Source: Nitratireductor sp.
GTDB lineage: Bacteria; Pseudomonadota; Alphaproteobacteria; Rhizobiales; Rhizobiaceae
DNA: 6,526 nt
NCBI GenBank assembly: GCA_020441735.1
Contig: JAGRLQ010000020.1
Span: 1-6,526, forward strand
Reading direction: 5' to 3'
Part shown: piece by piece, positions 4,112 through 6,526 of the stretch
Numbering within the stretch: the stretch's first letter is position 1
How the letters are laid out: each line of letters begins with the position of its first letter
Position numbers and translations under genes: made by a program
Notes under the pieces: generated by a model
What the model saw: the letters and a program-made list of their open reading frames with translations, nothing else
What the model was told of the DNA's origin: nothing
Database searches by the model: none

Positions 4112-5566
4112 CTAATCTGTGTCCCGCCCGTAAACATCGTCAAACCGCACAATATCATCTTCACTAAGATAATTGCCCGTCTGTACCTCGATGATTTCAA
4201 GAGGCGTTGCTCGGGGATTCGCCAACCGGTGAATCCTGCCGGGCGAAATGTAGGTTGACTGGTTTTCCTGCAACAGAAATGTCTGCTCACCACGCGTGAT
4301 CTCTGCGGTTCCCTGTACGACAACCCAATGCTCCGCCCGGTGGCGGTGTTTTTGCAGGCTCAGGCTGGCTCTGGGTTTGACCATGATCCGCTTCACCTTG
4401 AACTGGTTTCCGGCATCCAGATTGTCATACCAGCCCCAGGGCCGGTGTACCTTTCGATGAAACAAAGGCTCTTCTCTTCCCGCCTCACCCAGCGCTTCAA
4501 CGATGGCCTTCACCTGCTGACCATGTGACGGATTGGCGATGAGAACGGCATCCGGTGTTTCAATGACCACGGCGTTGTCGATGCCTACCAGACCGACAAG
4601 CCGGCTGCTGGCAAAAACAAGTGTGTTACGGCTTTTGCTGGCAACGACGTCACCGAAATGGGCATTGTCGTCAGCATCCTTGGGCAGAGCCCTCCATACC
4701 GCATCCCAGGTGCCCAGATCGCTCCATCCGGCATCCAGTGCCACCGCACGTAGGGAGAAAGCACTGTCAGGACATTTCTCCATCACGGCGTAGTCGATGG
4801 ACTCCTGTGGAATGGTAGCGAAGGTATCAGCATCGGGCCGGACGAATTTTCCATCGATACTGCGCCGCTTCCAGGCATTCCTGGTGGCTTGGGCGATATC
4901 GGGCCGGAATGTCTCGATGGCGGCCATCCACACCGAAGCTTTGAGCACAAAAATGCCCGAGTTCCAGAAGTAGCAACCTGCACCAAGATAGCGGGAAGCG
5001 GTAGCCGCATCGGGCTTCTCGGTAAAACTCTTTACCCGCAGTATCTGGTCCTGCTGCAACGGAGCATCTGTCTTGATGTAACCGTAAGCTGTTTCCGGCC
5101 TGTCAGGCACAACACCGAAAACAACAATCCGGTTCCTGGCAGCTTCCGTGACGGCCAGTTGCACGGCACGGGAAAAGGCTGCGGTATCGGTGATCAGGTG
5201 ATCCGCCGGGCAAGCAACAAGAACAGGGTCGGTCCCGCTTTCCAGAGCGTGGAGAGCTGCCAGGGTAAGTGCCGGAGCGGTGTTGCGACCGGCAGGTTCC
5301 AGCAGCAGGCTATCCACTTCAATGCCTGTTTCCCGCAATTGCTCAAGCGCGAGAAACCAATGCGCCTCATTCGTCACCACGAGCGGGCGGGAAGCAACAA
5401 CACCATCTGCTTCAAGACCGGTTATCCGCTTGGCTGCCAATTGAAACAGACTGTCTTTCCCGGTCAGGCAAAGAAACTGTTTTGGAAAACCCGTTCGCGA
5501 CAATGGCCAGAGGCGGGTTCCGTTACCACCGCACAGAATAACGGGTTGAACTGCGAGCGTTGTCAA
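4112..5566 (-). CDS. manC: Mannose-1-P guanylyltransferase / mannose-6-P isomerase (type II, bifunctional)
   Basis: A bifunctional enzyme that isomerises fructose-6-P to mannose-6-P and makes GDP-mannose from mannose-1-P and GTP; a phosphomannomutase, not in this window, links the steps. With the start chosen it has 484 residues, normal for AlgA/ManC. The nucleotidyltransferase domain shows GGNGTRLWPLSR (13-24), PKQF (28-31), EPAGRNTAPA (90-99), ETAYGYI, FTEKPD (181-186), WNSGIF and WSDLGTW (281-287). The C-terminal cupin isomerase domain shows HRPWGWY (374-380), QKHRHRAEHW (405-414, metal ligands) and PGRIHRLAN (442-450). No in-frame ATG precedes the first motif and a stop lies shortly upstream. 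TTG at 5566 gives the family-like N-terminus (12 residues before GGNG), with GGGG about 10 nt ahead; TTG at 5596 would add 10 residues. It feeds mannose-, fucose- or rhamnose-type surface glycans. Confidence 0.96.
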   Translation of the reverse strand: MTTLAVQPVILCGGNGTRLWPLSRTGFPKQFLCLTGKDSLFQLAAKRITGLEADGVVASRPLVVTNEAHWFLALEQLRETGIEVDSLLLEPAGRNTAPALTLAALHALESGTDPVLVACPADHLITDTAAFSRAVQLAVTEAARNRIVVFGVVPDRPETAYGYIKTDAPLQQDQILRVKSFTEKPDAATASRYLGAGCYFWNSGIFVLKASVWMAAIETFRPDIAQATRNAWKRRSIDGKFVRPDADTFATIPQESIDYAVMEKCPDSAFSLRAVALDAGWSDLGTWDAVWRALPKDADDNAHFGDVVASKSRNTLVFASSRLVGLVGIDNAVVIETPDAVLIANPSHGQQVKAIVEALGEAGREEPLFHRKVHRPWGWYDNLDAGNQFKVKRIMVKPRASLSLQKHRHRAEHWVVVQGTAEITRGEQTFLLQENQSTYISPGRIHRLANPRATPLEIIEVQTGNYLSEDDIVRFDDVYGRDTD

Positions 5567-5867
5567 AGGTGCGGAGCCCCAAGGCTGGAGATACAAAGCG
5601 CATCTGTGGGCTCAAGAAGTGGTACCTGCTTCTAAATGCTGTTCGACCGGGAGACGTGTACCGGAAAAGGCTACCGAGGCAGGGCTCATGCTTTCAAGAT
5701 GGTAAGTAGACAAAAAAGTCAGATTCAGTTCAGTCCCAACAAATTGAGCGCAAACCATCATCCGCCGTCTTTTATGACGCATGGCCACTGGCTGCCTCTG
5801 CCACCACTCCTTGCCTTTCGCGCATTTGCCGTTAAACGGAAGCAAAGTGTGTTTTCAGGAGGAAGCT
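5567..5867. other. Divergent intergenic region, manC / dehydrogenase
   Basis: About 300 nt that must carry the promoters of two divergent genes. No convincing -35/-10 pair was found for either. Visible elements are the dyad CCGTT-A-AACGG (5829-5839), 28 nt before the dehydrogenase ATG and a possible operator, and the AGGAGG ribosome-binding site at 5857-5862. No gene is seen. Confidence 0.55.
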
Positions 5868-6526
5868 ATGGCAAAGGTTGCGTTTCTGGGTTTGGGTGTC
5901 ATGGGCTATCCCATGGCGGGCCATATTGCGAAGGCCGGTCATGATGTCATCGTTTATAACCGCACCGCTGCAAAGGCGGAAAAATGGGTCGGGGAACATG
6001 GCGGAAAATCGGCGCTGACTCCGAAGGAGGCAGCCCAGGACTGTGACTTCGTCTTTGCCTGTGTCGGCAATGATGATGACCTGCGTTCCGTGGTGACCGG
6101 GGAAGACGGTGCACTGCAAGCCATGAAGGCCGGTTCCGTGTTCATCGATAACACGACGGCTTCAGCAGACGTTGCACGCGAGCTTTCAGCGCTTGCTGCC
6201 GAAAAGGAGATCGGCTTCCTCGATGCGCCGGTTTCCGGTGGCCAGGCAGGAGCTGAAAACGGTGTTCTCACCGTGATGGTCGGTGGCGATGAGGCTACCT
6301 TCAAGAAAGCCGAGCCGGTGATCGATTGTTATGCCCGCATGATTGGCCTGATGGGGCCGACGGGCAGCGGCCAGCTTGCCAAGATGGTCAACCAGATCTG
6401 CATTGCCGGCCTTGTGCAGGGCCTGTCGGAAGGCATTCATTTTGCCCAGAATGCCGGCCTCGATGTGGAAAAACTCATCGGCGTTCTTTCCAAGGGCGCG
6501 GCCGGTTCCTGGCAGATGGAAAACCG
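5868..6526 (+). CDS. Beta-hydroxyacid dehydrogenase (3-hydroxyisobutyrate dehydrogenase family), N-terminal part
   Basis: A cytoplasmic NAD(P)-dependent oxidoreductase of the 3-hydroxyisobutyrate / tartronate-semialdehyde / 4-hydroxybutyrate dehydrogenase family. The first 219 codons of an expected ~290 are present; the gene runs off the right edge. The dinucleotide motif is FLGLGVMGYPMAGHI (6-20), followed by N31-R32-T33 after the second strand; Arg there suggests a preference for NADP(H). DAPVSGG (119-125) is the substrate loop, and GPTGSGQLAKMVNQ (163-176) carries the catalytic Lys172 and Asn175. The all-alpha C-terminal domain has begun. The ATG follows a strong AGGAGG by 5 nt. It diverges from manC, and nothing links the two functionally. 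The exact substrate cannot be set from sequence: valine breakdown, glyoxylate or succinate-semialdehyde reduction are all possible. Confidence 0.95.
   Translation, partial: MAKVAFLGLGVMGYPMAGHIAKAGHDVIVYNRTAAKAEKWVGEHGGKSALTPKEAAQDCDFVFACVGNDDDLRSVVTGEDGALQAMKAGSVFIDNTTASADVARELSALAAEKEIGFLDAPVSGGQAGAENGVLTVMVGGDEATFKKAEPVIDCYARMIGLMGPTGSGQLAKMVNQICIAGLVQGLSEGIHFAQNAGLDVEKLIGVLSKGAAGSWQMEN

Noticed and set aside
3748..4258. Short frames in the manC-epimerase gap
   Set aside because: No ribosome-binding sites, no recognisable domain, and they overlap the ends of real genes.
4889..5635. Plus-strand frame of 248 codons opposite manC
   Set aside because: Antisense shadow; the minus frame has complete ManC motifs throughout.

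Overview
The window looks like ordinary chromosome from an alphaproteobacterium, most likely Hyphomicrobiales (Rhizobiales). The reasons are the order rplU, rpmA, GNAT acetyltransferase, obgE (a common rhizobial arrangement), an L21 protein with the C-terminal extension often seen in this group, an lpsL-type epimerase, and a TTGACT-N17-CTATAT promoter of the rhizobial housekeeping type. No mobile element, CRISPR array or defence gene is visible. I found no clear previously undescribed protein system; the most unusual structures are non-coding.

Left part (1-2422, minus strand): a translation and ribosome-assembly block. A promoter at 2394-2422 is followed by a leader of about 170 nt with three possible hairpins, the first terminator-like. 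Then come rplU (L21 with an Ala/Lys/Glu-rich linker and a helix-hairpin-helix-like tail), rpmA (L27), a strong intrinsic terminator, a GNAT acetyltransferase, and the start of obgE, which runs off the left edge.

Middle (2473-2767, plus strand): a complete tRNA-Ser(CGA) with encoded CCA. About 100 nt covering its upstream region and first 21 nt are duplicated just upstream, leaving a broken tRNA 5' fragment. Both copies also carry an inverted copy of the tRNA's own D-arm sequence, an exact 15-nt match in the outer copy.

Right part: two minus-strand sugar-nucleotide genes. manC is a bifunctional mannose-6-P isomerase / GDP-mannose pyrophosphorylase without an ATG start. An lpsL-like UDP-glucuronate 4-epimerase lies about 300 nt downstream of it. 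Together they would supply GDP-mannose and UDP-galacturonate for surface polysaccharide. Divergent from manC, at the right edge, is the first 219 codons of a plus-strand beta-hydroxyacid dehydrogenase with an AGGAGG ribosome-binding site.
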